Below, in pieces: positions 40,982-48,775 of a stretch of DNA of 64,000 bases. The notes beneath the pieces are model-generated. The model was not told the origin of the DNA and ran no database searches. It saw only the letters and a program-made list of their open reading frames with translations. How positions within the stretch are numbered: the stretch's first letter is position 1; each line of letters opens with the position of its first letter. The stretch spans positions 3,162,001-3,226,000 of the forward strand of contig OZ255707.1 in NCBI GenBank assembly GCA_965277075.1. The letters are read 5' to 3'. The stretch comes from Lustribacter sp965277075 (lineage in GTDB: Bacteria; Vulcanimicrobiota; Vulcanimicrobiia; Vulcanimicrobiales; Vulcanimicrobiaceae). Both the position numbers and the translations under genes were made by a program.

Positions 40982-43432
40982 TCAGGGAGCAGGAATCTCC
41001 GGCGAAGACGCTCGACGCGGGAATTCCGACGCGGTTGCTATTTCAACGGCGTCTTGCAGATCGAGCGGCCGGCTCGCGGCTCGCACCTGGCTCGCCGTCT
41101 CCGGCGGTAACAGCGCGAGCGTTCGTTGCAGCAGAGCCGCACGACGTGCAACGGCAACACTTTTCACGACCGGGGTCGACTCACGGGCCGTTGCAAAGAG
41201 CAGGATCGCAGCGCGCTCCGGCTCGTCGCGTTCGAGCAGTGCTTCGGCGAGCGCGTCGACCGCAGGCGCGACGACCGTATGATAGGCGTTACGCTCGAGC
41301 GCTTCGATAGCCGACGCTCGCGCCGCGTGCACCGCGCCGATGCCGTGCTCGCGGATCGCGAGCGTCAACACTCGTGTGGTGAGCATCGAAATCATCGGCG
41401 CATTTTCGAGCTCGCGTGCCGTTTCGAGTGCGCGCTCGAGATACGCGCGTGCCTTGTCGCTTTGCCCGAGTTGCAGACTCGCTTCGGCGCAGTTCGCGCT
41501 GGCGTACATGACCGTCGTCGATAGGTGCGCCGCTTCGGCCAGCACCAAGCTTTCGGCAAACCGATCGAGTGCGACGTCGAACTCCTTGTCAAATTCCGCC
41601 GAGATACGACCGAGATCGTTCAGAGCGCCCGTTTCGGCGCGAGCGTCGTAATGACGTCGCGCCACGAAGAGGTTGTCGAGGAGAATCGTCCGTGCGGTCT
41701 CGACGTCGCCCGAATCGAACGCGGCAGCCGCCTGCAAATTGCGCGCGCGCAGAACCCCGCTGCGGTCGTCCGAGAGCGCATATTCGGTCGTCGCGTCGTG
41801 CGCGGCGCGCCCTGCCGTTGCAACGTCGGCGCGGCGATACGCCATCAGCGCCAGGCCTTCGAGCAGTTTTGCGCGCGTCGTTGCGGTGACGAGCGTTGTG
41901 TCGAGATCGAGTACACTGCGGATGCATTCTTCCCCCTCTTCGAACGTGCCACGTGCATCCCAAAAATCGGCGAGCTCCGCGGCGATCGCGGCGCCCAGAT
42001 GAGCATTTTCAGAGCCGCCGATCGTCCACGTTAGGGCTGCGTCGAGGTTGAAGCGTTCCGCAAGCAGCACGCGTAGCGCCCCGGCCGCAAAGTCCACGCC
42101 GGCGGCTTCCCGGAGGCTCGCCGCGAGACCACGGTAGTAGACTGCGTGACGTAATGCTATCCAACCGTACTCGCCCGCCTCGCGCAGTCGCTCAGCCGCA
42201 AACTGTCGAACGGACTCAAGCAGTCGAAATCGACTGACGGCGGAGCTCACATCGACGAGGAGCAGCGACTTGAGGGCGAGCCGGCGAAGTATATTCTCGA
42301 CGTCCTCCACCGGCACGCCGTCCGAGCACACGACGACGGCCGCCGCTGCGGTGAAGCCGCCCATGAACGGCGCGAGCCGTCGCAGGACGCGCCGTTCTTC
42401 GCTATCGAGCAGCGCGTAGCTCCAGGAGATCGACAGCGCGACCGAACGGTGCCGCTCCGGCCCCGTCGTCCGAGTCGACTGCAGCACGCGCAAGCTGTCT
42501 CGCAAACCGTCGCGCAGCTCTTCGAGAGACATCGACGAAGCGCGTCCCGCCGCAAGCTCGATCGCAAGCGGAACGCCGTCGAGTTGCACGACGATGTCGC
42601 GCACCGTCTCGCGCGCTTGTGAATCGAACGGGCGAACGGAGTCGCCGCTGGCCGCACGATCGGCGAAAAGCGCTACCCCGTCGCCGACTGATAGCGGCGG
42701 AATTCGGACGACGGCCTCGCCCGCGATCTCGAGCGGTTCCCGCGAGGTAGCGATGATCGATAGTCTCGCTTCGCTCGAGAGCGCTGTGTCGGCGAAGCGT
42801 GACGCCTCCTCGATCACGTGTTCGCAATTGTCGAGCAGCAGCAACGTGCTATGCTCACCGACGCGCAGGTCGAACTCGCGTCCGCGCGAGCGCTCGCGCC
42901 GGCCGCCGAACGCCTCAAGGATAGCCGTTTGGACCCGCGTGTGATCGGTAACGAATGAGAGGTCGACGAAGACGACGCGTTCGGAACGGATGCGACCACT
43001 CGCAATCAGCTCGGCGGTGAAGCGCGACTTCCCAATGCCGCCCGCACCGACGATCGTGACGACGCGCGTACGCTCGAAGAGCCGCCCGACATCCACCATG
43101 AGCGCCTCCCGGCCGAAGAACGGGTTGCGCGGCGGGGGCACGAAGCTCGCCGCGGCGGCAATATCGGCAAAGACGTAGTCTTGCGTTTCGAGGTCGAGGC
43201 CGACGCCTTCGAACAGGAGCTCCAGCGTCCGCACGTCGACGGGCGACTCGCGGCGCAACACACGCGAGACCGTTCGCGTCGCGATCCCCGCTGCGTCCGC
43301 GAGACGCTCGAGCGACGCACGGCTCGGATTCGATCCGTCGTCGAGAAAACGCCGCGCCTCAACGTAGCGTCGATACCCGCTCGTACTGAGAAACGCGCCC
43401 CGTCGCCGTCGGCGCGACACGGGTTCGTTCAT
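40982..43432 (-). CDS. Transcriptional regulator: HTH, NB-ARC-type ATPase and TPR-like domains
   Basis: An 816-residue regulator of the STAND/AfsR-like kind. Residues about 25-70 hold a Cro/LacI-like helix-turn-helix (LADAAGIATRTVSRVLRRES). The ATPase has P-loop GAGGIGKSRFTAELI, Walker B TLLLLDNCEHVIEEASRFAD, a sensor SIIATSREPLEIAGEAVVRI and DGVPLAIELAAGRASSMSLE. The C-terminal 400 residues are helical TPR-like repeats. Such proteins switch on transcription after ligand or partner binding to the repeats. It lies convergent with the DUF4331-TPR operon and shares a candidate operator with it, suggesting it controls that operon and itself. Confidence 0.87.
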   Translation of the reverse strand: MNEPVSRRRRRGAFLSTSGYRRYVEARRFLDDGSNPSRASLERLADAAGIATRTVSRVLRRESPVDVRTLELLFEGVGLDLETQDYVFADIAAAASFVPPPRNPFFGREALMVDVGRLFERTRVVTIVGAGGIGKSRFTAELIASGRIRSERVVFVDLSFVTDHTRVQTAILEAFGGRRERSRGREFDLRVGEHSTLLLLDNCEHVIEEASRFADTALSSEARLSIIATSREPLEIAGEAVVRIPPLSVGDGVALFADRAASGDSVRPFDSQARETVRDIVVQLDGVPLAIELAAGRASSMSLEELRDGLRDSLRVLQSTRTTGPERHRSVALSISWSYALLDSEERRVLRRLAPFMGGFTAAAAVVVCSDGVPVEDVENILRRLALKSLLLVDVSSAVSRFRLLESVRQFAAERLREAGEYGWIALRHAVYYRGLAASLREAAGVDFAAGALRVLLAERFNLDAALTWTIGGSENAHLGAAIAAELADFWDARGTFEEGEECIRSVLDLDTTLVTATTRAKLLEGLALMAYRRADVATAGRAAHDATTEYALSDDRSGVLRARNLQAAAAFDSGDVETARTILLDNLFVARRHYDARAETGALNDLGRISAEFDKEFDVALDRFAESLVLAEAAHLSTTVMYASANCAEASLQLGQSDKARAYLERALETARELENAPMISMLTTRVLTLAIREHGIGAVHAARASAIEALERNAYHTVVAPAVDALAEALLERDEPERAAILLFATARESTPVVKSVAVARRAALLQRTLALLPPETASQVRAASRPLDLQDAVEIATASEFPRRASSPEIPAP

Positions 43433-43508
43433 AATGGCGACAACGATTCGAGCTCCATCCGCGGCACGGGGCGGCGTTGGCGATTGCCCGTTCGACGCCT
43501 TGGGCTCC

Positions 43509-43532
43509 GTAAGAAGCCCCTCTTAACTGTCT
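43509..43532 (-). promoter_or_regulatory. Candidate operator GACAGTTAAGA ... TCTTAC upstream of the 816-residue regulator
   Basis: Read on the minus strand this is GACAGTTAAGA-GGGGCT-TCTTAC, located 77-100 bases before the regulator's start. It shares an exact 11-base string and the TAAGA/TCTTA dyad with 38166-38183, with a wider spacer. Autoregulation is inferred. Confidence 0.4.
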
Positions 43533-43541
43533 TAAATGTCT

Positions 43542-43640
43542 ATGGTGTCGGCGTTGCCGGTCGGGCACTAACGGTCGTGATTGCCGACGATCGCGTCGGT
43601 TTGGTCGCCGAAGTCGTCCAGACACTTCTTGTATGCGGCG
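43542..43640 (+). repeat. Copy 2 of the imperfect direct repeat
   Basis: Begins ATGGTGTCGGCGTTGCCGGTCGGGC, nearly identical to the last codons of crtB, and continues into the 3' end of the minus-strand 68-residue gene (GATCGCGTCGGTTTGG, GTCGTCCAGACACTTC). Same orientation as copy 1 at 37952. The presence of a crtB-tail fragment here implies past duplication or insertion between the two sites. Confidence 0.7.
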
Positions 43641-43774
43641 ATCGGTCCATCGAGCGCCGAGGCCTCTCCGGGCGGCATCATCGCCGCCAACTTTTGATGA
43701 AGCTGATCGATCACGGCCTGATGGGCAGCCACGAACGTCGGGACGGTGCGTGGTTTGATGGGGTCGTCGTTCAT
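43568..43774 (-). CDS. Small hypothetical protein (68 aa)
   Basis: A 68-residue soluble helical protein (TFVAAHQAVIDQLHQKLAAM, then YKKCLDDFGDQTDAIVGNHD) of unknown family. Its ATG at 43774 overlaps the stop of the 842-residue regulator by four bases, so it is translationally coupled to it. A degenerate copy of its last 16 or so codons lies just after crtB (about 37990-38045), and its 3' end is part of the direct repeat. Confidence 0.65.
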   Translation of the reverse strand: MNDDPIKPRTVPTFVAAHQAVIDQLHQKLAAMMPPGEASALDGPIAAYKKCLDDFGDQTDAIVGNHDR

Positions 43775-46299
43775 GAGCAGTGCTCCGTTTCCGTGTAGTA
43801 GCGTGCGTGTGAATCGTGGGCGGGATGCGATCGGGTCAAGTGCGATTCGGCGAGTTCGATCGTTCGCGATTCATCGAGCATCGCACCCTCGGCGAAGCGC
43901 GCGACGAGGCGTTCGGGGCCGTGCCGTTGTTCGAGCAAGCCGATCGCGCGATCGTAGCCGGCCTTCTCGGTCGACTCTCGCCGGCGGCCCTCGCCCGCAA
44001 TATAGTGCTGCGTGTAGCCGAGAATCGGAAGCCCTCGTTCGTCGTCACCACGCAGCGTTGCAATCACCGCCACGTGCTCGAGCGCGATCGCAATCCAGTA
44101 CGGCATCCCCGTTTCGCGCAGAACCGCGAGACCCTCGTCGATCGCATCCTGCGCTTCATCGAGATCGTTTTCCGCAATAGCGTACGCCGCCGCGTTACAC
44201 GAAGCCACCCCGAGATGCACGCGTGAGTTGAGCGCGCGCAACTCGACCAGTGCTTGTTCGGCAAAGTGACGAGCGCTTCTGATGTCACCGGTGCTGAACG
44301 TAAGTTCGCCCAGCGTCGCCAGCGTGTTCGCGTAGACGGTACTGCCGGCGCGCGAGATGCGCAAACATTGCTGCAGCCGGGCGCGCGCAACGTCGACCGT
44401 GCCCGAACTCAGGTCGAGCAGTGCCCAATCAGAGAGCAGCGTCGCCTTCGCTGCGACCGACCCGCTCCGCTCGATGATCTGCCAACCTTCCGCAAACGCC
44501 CGTTCCGCGTCCTCGAAGCGCAAGGCGTCGCGGAGGGCGGTTCCATAGACGCGCAGTGCATCGCCGAGTTGGCTTCTGTCGTCGACGCGACGGGCAAGGC
44601 CGACCGCGCGCTCGGCAAGGCCGCACGAAATCTTCGGCGATTCGCGCCGTACCATCGCCATCTTGGCGCTGCAGTGTGCAAATCGTGCAACCAATTCGAC
44701 GTCGTCGACGTGGTCGATCAGCGTGCCGGCCGCTTCATACCAGAGGCGAACTTCCCGCGCTTCGAATACCAGCTCAGGACCGACGATATTGACCAGCAAA
44801 CCGATCGAAACGTCCGGTGCGTGCCCGGTCGCGAAGGACCAACCGAGGACCGCGCGGATGTTGTCGCGCTCGGCCCCGATCGCCCGTTGCCACGCGATGT
44901 CGTCCATCGCGGCCCAAAGCGTACGGAGCCCGCGAACGTACGCGGCAAGCGCGCGCGTCAACCGTTCCATCATGGCGTCGAATTCGGCGCTGATCTCGAG
45001 ATGTTCGCCCGCGTAGGCACGCGTCGACTCGAGCAGCCGAAAGCGACGAGTGTCGCCGCTGCCGTCGACCGCGACGAGCGACTTTGCGACGAGCGTCGTT
45101 AGTGCGTCGAGCACGTCCCACGAAGAGAGGTGCTCGTCCGCGCATCCGGACCGGCAGAGCTCGACGGTCCAACCGCCGCTGAACGCGCCAAGTCGTCGAA
45201 ACAGAGTCCGTTCCCGTTCGTCGAGCAGATCGAAACTCCAATCGAGGATCGCGCGCATCGTCTGCTGCCGGGGTGAAGCCGCCGTGACCGGCGCCGTTAA
45301 CAACCGGAAGCGCTCGCGCAATAACTGCGCGATATCGCGCGGGGAAAGCACGGTGACTTGCGGTGCGACCAGCTCGATCGCCAGCGGAATGCCGTCGACA
45401 CGCCGGCAGATTTCGGCGACGCCCGTCGCGTTCGCATCGGTGAGCTCGAACGAGCCGCCGGCGGCGCGCGCTCGAGCGCAAAAGAGCGCGACGGAACTGT
45501 GCCGGATCGCGTCGTCCGCCGACATCGTCGATCCCGGGTCCGGCGTCGGAAGCGACGGAACGCCGCGAACGATTTCACCGGCGACGCTCAACGCTTGACG
45601 CGACGTTGCCAAGACGTGGACGTGCTCCGTGCGTTGCACGATATTACGAACGAGGACGGCAACGTGCCCGAGCACGTGTTCGCAGGTATCGAAAATCAGC
45701 AGCGTGTGACGCGAGCGTAGTGCGGCGACGACGGCGTCGAGAAGCGCCGTCGATTCGAGCGGCGCGCCGATCACCTCGGCCGTACGGTGGACGACGAGGT
45801 CGCCGTCGCCGATCGACGCGAGTTCGACAAAATAGATCCCGTCGGGAAACCGGTCGCCGAGCGTGCGCGCCGTTTCGAGTGCGAGCCGTGTTTTTCCGAC
45901 GCCGCCCGTTCCGGTCAAGGTCACCAACCGATGCTCGACGACGGCGCGTGCGGCGGCGTCGACGTCCCCGTCGCGACCGTGGAAACTCGTGAGTGCTGCC
46001 GGCAGCGCATGGAAAACCGTATCGTGCCGTGTTACGCCGGTCCGCGAACGCATGCGCGGAAGGGACGGACGCGACGCACTCGCTTCAAAACGCGCGCGAT
46101 CTTCCGACGAGAGTGCCAGGGCGTTCGCAAGCAACACCAACGTGTCACGTTGCGGCGTACGGCGGGTTCCGCGTTCCAGCGCGCTGACGCCTTGCGTACT
46201 CACACGGGCGCGCTCCGCGAGGGCCTCTTGCGAAAGCCCGGCGGCCAGACGAAATTGTCGGAGCAGCACGCCGAATGGCGATCTACCGTCAAGCTCCAT
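43771..46299 (-). CDS. Transcriptional regulator: XRE HTH, NB-ARC-type ATPase and TPR-like domains
   Basis: An 842-residue relative of the regulator at 40982. Residues 8-65 are a clear Cro/CI-type helix-turn-helix (VLLRQFRLAAGLSQEALAER, STQGVSALERGTRRTP). The ATPase follows: P-loop GTGGVGKTRLALETAR at about residue 130, Walker B HTLLIFDTCEHVLGHVAVLV, VHVLATSRQALSVAGEIVRG and DGIPLAIELVAPQVTVLSPR. The helical repeat half runs to the C-terminus. This HTH class differs from the sister protein, although the ATPase and repeat parts align, so the two are divergent paralogues. It is coupled to the 68-residue protein. Confidence 0.88.
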   Translation of the reverse strand: MELDGRSPFGVLLRQFRLAAGLSQEALAERARVSTQGVSALERGTRRTPQRDTLVLLANALALSSEDRARFEASASRPSLPRMRSRTGVTRHDTVFHALPAALTSFHGRDGDVDAAARAVVEHRLVTLTGTGGVGKTRLALETARTLGDRFPDGIYFVELASIGDGDLVVHRTAEVIGAPLESTALLDAVVAALRSRHTLLIFDTCEHVLGHVAVLVRNIVQRTEHVHVLATSRQALSVAGEIVRGVPSLPTPDPGSTMSADDAIRHSSVALFCARARAAGGSFELTDANATGVAEICRRVDGIPLAIELVAPQVTVLSPRDIAQLLRERFRLLTAPVTAASPRQQTMRAILDWSFDLLDERERTLFRRLGAFSGGWTVELCRSGCADEHLSSWDVLDALTTLVAKSLVAVDGSGDTRRFRLLESTRAYAGEHLEISAEFDAMMERLTRALAAYVRGLRTLWAAMDDIAWQRAIGAERDNIRAVLGWSFATGHAPDVSIGLLVNIVGPELVFEAREVRLWYEAAGTLIDHVDDVELVARFAHCSAKMAMVRRESPKISCGLAERAVGLARRVDDRSQLGDALRVYGTALRDALRFEDAERAFAEGWQIIERSGSVAAKATLLSDWALLDLSSGTVDVARARLQQCLRISRAGSTVYANTLATLGELTFSTGDIRSARHFAEQALVELRALNSRVHLGVASCNAAAYAIAENDLDEAQDAIDEGLAVLRETGMPYWIAIALEHVAVIATLRGDDERGLPILGYTQHYIAGEGRRRESTEKAGYDRAIGLLEQRHGPERLVARFAEGAMLDESRTIELAESHLTRSHPAHDSHARYYTETEHCS

Positions 46300-46407
46300 A
46301 CGACACCTCGTGCAAATCGTTGCCTAGCATACCACGCAATCGGCGGTGATACCCGACGGTGCCTCAAGGATGTCCACCCGGTCACACGGCCGAACCATTT
46401 TCCGCCT

Positions 46408-47376
46408 ATGCGTCTTGCCGCTCTTGCTTCCGACGATCGTGCTGCACTCTGGATCGGTGATTCACTCGTCACACTCGATGCGGCGACGCGTCTCGGGATG
46501 GGAGCGTTCGCGCCCGGTTCGACGCCGCGCGATCTGCTCGCCGATGACGACGCGCGTGACGCGGCGCGCCGGCTCAACGAAGCGTTGCTCGCGCTCGATG
46601 CAACCGGCATGCGCGAACTCGCCGGCGAGGGCGTGGTGCGACCGGCGGCGACGACGCCGCTGGCGCCGCCGGTGCGGCCGCGCACGATCGTCTGCGCGGG
46701 AAACAACTACCGGCGGCATGCGGCGGAGATGAAGACGCCGCTGCCCTCGCGCCCGGGCGGGTTTCTCAAATCACCGTCGGCGCTGGCGGGTCCGCGCGAC
46801 GAGATCGCGCTTCCGGCGAACCCCGCGGTCGCGGCGACGATCGACTACGAGGGTGAACTCGCGGTCGTCATCGGCAAACCGGCATACGGTGTGAGCGAAG
46901 CGGACGCGCTCGAATACGTCGGCGGTTATACGATCGCGAACGACGTCTCGGCACGCAACGACGTCGGTCCGATGTTCGCATGGTTACGCGAGCCGGGCGC
47001 AACCCGATTCGAAGCGTTTGCGAACCCGCAAGACATCGTCTTGCTCGGCAAACAGTATCCGACGTTTTTTCCGCTCGGACCGTGCATTGCGACGCGCGAC
47101 GAAATCGCGGATCCGTCGTCGTTGCACATCACGACACGCGTCGACGGGGACGTTCGCCAAGACGAAGATACGAGCGATCTCGTCTTTTCGGTCCCGCAAA
47201 TGGTCGCGTACTGGTCGCAATTCTACGCGCTGCAACCCGGCGACGTCATTAGCACGGGCTCGCCCTCGGGTGTCGCCCTCTCGTTCTCCCCGCCGCGGTT
47301 TCTGACGCCGGGGAGTCAGGTCGAGGTCGAGATCGCTGGAATCGGAACGCTCTCGAACCGGGTCGCGGTTGGATGA
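46408..47376 (+). CDS. Fumarylacetoacetate hydrolase family protein (second copy)
   Basis: A 322-residue FAH-fold enzyme starting at the ATG at 46408, giving the typical MRLAALASDDRAALWIGDSL beginning. Landmarks are NYRRHAAEM, IDYEGELAVVIG with metal-binding glutamates, YTIANDVSARND, LGPCIATRDEIADPSSLHIT and GDVISTGSPSGVALSFSPPR. It is only moderately similar to the FAH gene at 989 and probably has another substrate. It is divergent from the 842-residue regulator (108 bases between the starts). Expected role: hydrolysis, isomerisation or decarboxylation of a 2-oxo acid from aromatic catabolism. Confidence 0.88.
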   Translation: MRLAALASDDRAALWIGDSLVTLDAATRLGMGAFAPGSTPRDLLADDDARDAARRLNEALLALDATGMRELAGEGVVRPAATTPLAPPVRPRTIVCAGNNYRRHAAEMKTPLPSRPGGFLKSPSALAGPRDEIALPANPAVAATIDYEGELAVVIGKPAYGVSEADALEYVGGYTIANDVSARNDVGPMFAWLREPGATRFEAFANPQDIVLLGKQYPTFFPLGPCIATRDEIADPSSLHITTRVDGDVRQDEDTSDLVFSVPQMVAYWSQFYALQPGDVISTGSPSGVALSFSPPRFLTPGSQVEVEIAGIGTLSNRVAVG

Positions 47377-47388
47377 CTCGCTATTCGC

Positions 47389-47398
47389 TATAGTGAAT
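47389..47398 (+). promoter_or_regulatory. TATAGTGAAT element before the 92-residue gene
   Basis: The same ten bases end both palindromic elements at 51778-51874. Here it forms the right half of a weaker dyad (TATTC-N8-GAATA, 47382-47399). It may be a -10-like element or half-operator; position directly before the ATG at 47399 is unusual for a promoter. Confidence 0.3.
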
Positions 47399-47677
47399 AT
47401 GGGCGACATGCCGATGCAGTTTGAGGAGTTCGTTCGCGACATCAACGGGTCGCTGCGGGCCTATGGTCCGGTCCACACGTTCGACGATTCGTCGAAAACG
47501 AGCGCCGCCTGGACAGCCGGCGGCCGACGTGCGGCCGTCTCGCTCGTGCCGCCGCTCAACGTCAGCGTTGTCTTGGGCAGCCAGGGATCGCCGGATGTTA
47601 CCACCTGGTACCCCGTCGATGCGGCGCTCGTCCCAGTCGTCTCGCGGCGTATCGCCGGATTCCTGAGCGAGTCGTAA
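47399..47677 (+). CDS. Hypothetical protein
   Basis: A small soluble protein (92 residues from ATG 47399; alternative starts at GTG 47393, TTG 47369 or ATG 47408). The sequence FEEFVRDINGSLRAYGPVHT, then AAVSLVPPLNVSVVLGSQGS and TWYPVDAALVPVVSRRIAGF, suggests a compact alpha/beta domain. No family recognised. It follows the FAH gene and precedes the chromate-transporter pair on the same strand. Confidence 0.5.
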   Translation: MGDMPMQFEEFVRDINGSLRAYGPVHTFDDSSKTSAAWTAGGRRAAVSLVPPLNVSVVLGSQGSPDVTTWYPVDAALVPVVSRRIAGFLSES

Positions 47678-47754
47678 CGACGGTCGCCGCCCAGCAAACG
47701 CCGGCGGAGCTGACGCCGGCATCACTGGCAAACATCGCGCTTGTCTTCGGTCGC

Positions 47755-48237
47755 GTGTCGGCGACGGCGTTCGGCGGAGGAACGATGTCGATGATCCGGC
47801 GCGAGGTCGTTCGTACGCAGCGCTGGTTGACCGAAGACGAGTTTCTCGAACTGGTTTCGCTCGGCAATCTGCTGCCGGGCTCGAACCCGATCAACGTCGC
47901 CGTTCTCGTCGGGCTGCATTTGCGCGGCGCGGCCGGCGCCGCGGCCGCGTTCGTAGCGTCGATTCTGCCGGGCCTCGTGATCCTCATGGCCATCGGCGCC
48001 TTTGCGCTCGACTCGCGCCTGCCGTGGATTGCGGGCGCGTTGACCGGTTGCGCCGCCGTCGCCGTCGGGGTGACGCTCGCCAACGCGATCGAGATGACAC
48101 GCAAACGAATCAATGTCGTCGAGGTCGCGTTGATCGTCGCGGTTGCCGCCTCGGTGCTCGTCCTCCATCTTTCGCTCGCGCTCACGCTGCTGATCTTCAT
48201 TCCGATCGCTTTGCTCGCGACCCGTTTGACCGCGTGA
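47755..48237 (+). CDS. Chromate transporter, N-terminal half subunit
   Basis: One half of a split ChrA-type (CHR family) transporter. The signature AFGGGTMSMIRREVVRTQRW and LGNLLPGSNPINVAVLVGLH are typical of the first CHR domain; about five hydrophobic segments follow. The first canonical start is GTG 47755, but the domain clearly extends upstream in frame (SLANIALVFGRVSATAFGGG), where only CTG codons (47710, 47725) are available. The true start is therefore probably CTG or overlaps the preceding gene. Its stop overlaps the second half-subunit's GTG by four bases. CHR proteins export chromate with proton or sulfate coupling; in non-contaminated habitats the real substrate may be another oxyanion. 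Confidence 0.8.
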   Translation: MSATAFGGGTMSMIRREVVRTQRWLTEDEFLELVSLGNLLPGSNPINVAVLVGLHLRGAAGAAAAFVASILPGLVILMAIGAFALDSRLPWIAGALTGCAAVAVGVTLANAIEMTRKRINVVEVALIVAVAASVLVLHLSLALTLLIFIPIALLATRLTA

Positions 48238-48752
48238 TCTACGCGCGCCTGGCCATCGTGTTCACGGTGCTCTCGCTGCTTGGATTCGGCGGCGGGAACG
48301 CGATCATTCCGCAGATGCACGCCGACGTCGTCGACCACTACCACTGGATCACGTCGACGGATTTCGCACGCTTCTACGGCCTCGGAAAGCTTTCGCCCGG
48401 AGCGACGACGACGATGGCCGCGCTTGTCGGCTATGCCGTCGCCGGCCTGGTCGGAGCGCTCGTCGCGACGGTCGCCGTCTACGTCCCGTCAGGACTCGTC
48501 GTCTACGGCGCGGGCCACGTATGGGGCAAGCTGCGCGGCAACCCGTGGCGGGAGAGCGTCGCTCGCGCGATCAAACCGGTCGTGCTCGGCTTGATATGGG
48601 CCGGAGTTTTCACGCTGGCGCGGGGTGTCGCCGCAGCGCCGCTTCCGATCGCGCTCGCCGTCATCGCGACGGTACTGATGCTCGTGACCAATTGGAATCA
48701 AGCGCTGATGGTTCTCGCCGCCGGCGTCATCGGCGCTTTCGCATTGCGCTAG
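48234..48752 (+). CDS. Chromate transporter, C-terminal half subunit
   Basis: The second CHR-family half-protein (172 residues): LLGFGGGNAIIPQMHADVVD, GLGKLSPGATTTMAALVGYA and five or so membrane segments. The FGGG and SPG motifs mirror the first half, as in split CHR pairs that function as heterodimers. GTG 48234 overlaps the first subunit's stop. It is followed 23 bases later by the ABC permease on the same strand, so transcription could read through. Confidence 0.85.
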   Translation: MIYARLAIVFTVLSLLGFGGGNAIIPQMHADVVDHYHWITSTDFARFYGLGKLSPGATTTMAALVGYAVAGLVGALVATVAVYVPSGLVVYGAGHVWGKLRGNPWRESVARAIKPVVLGLIWAGVFTLARGVAAAPLPIALAVIATVLMLVTNWNQALMVLAAGVIGAFALR

Positions 48753-48775
48753 ACGAATCGGAAAGGATTGCTGGA

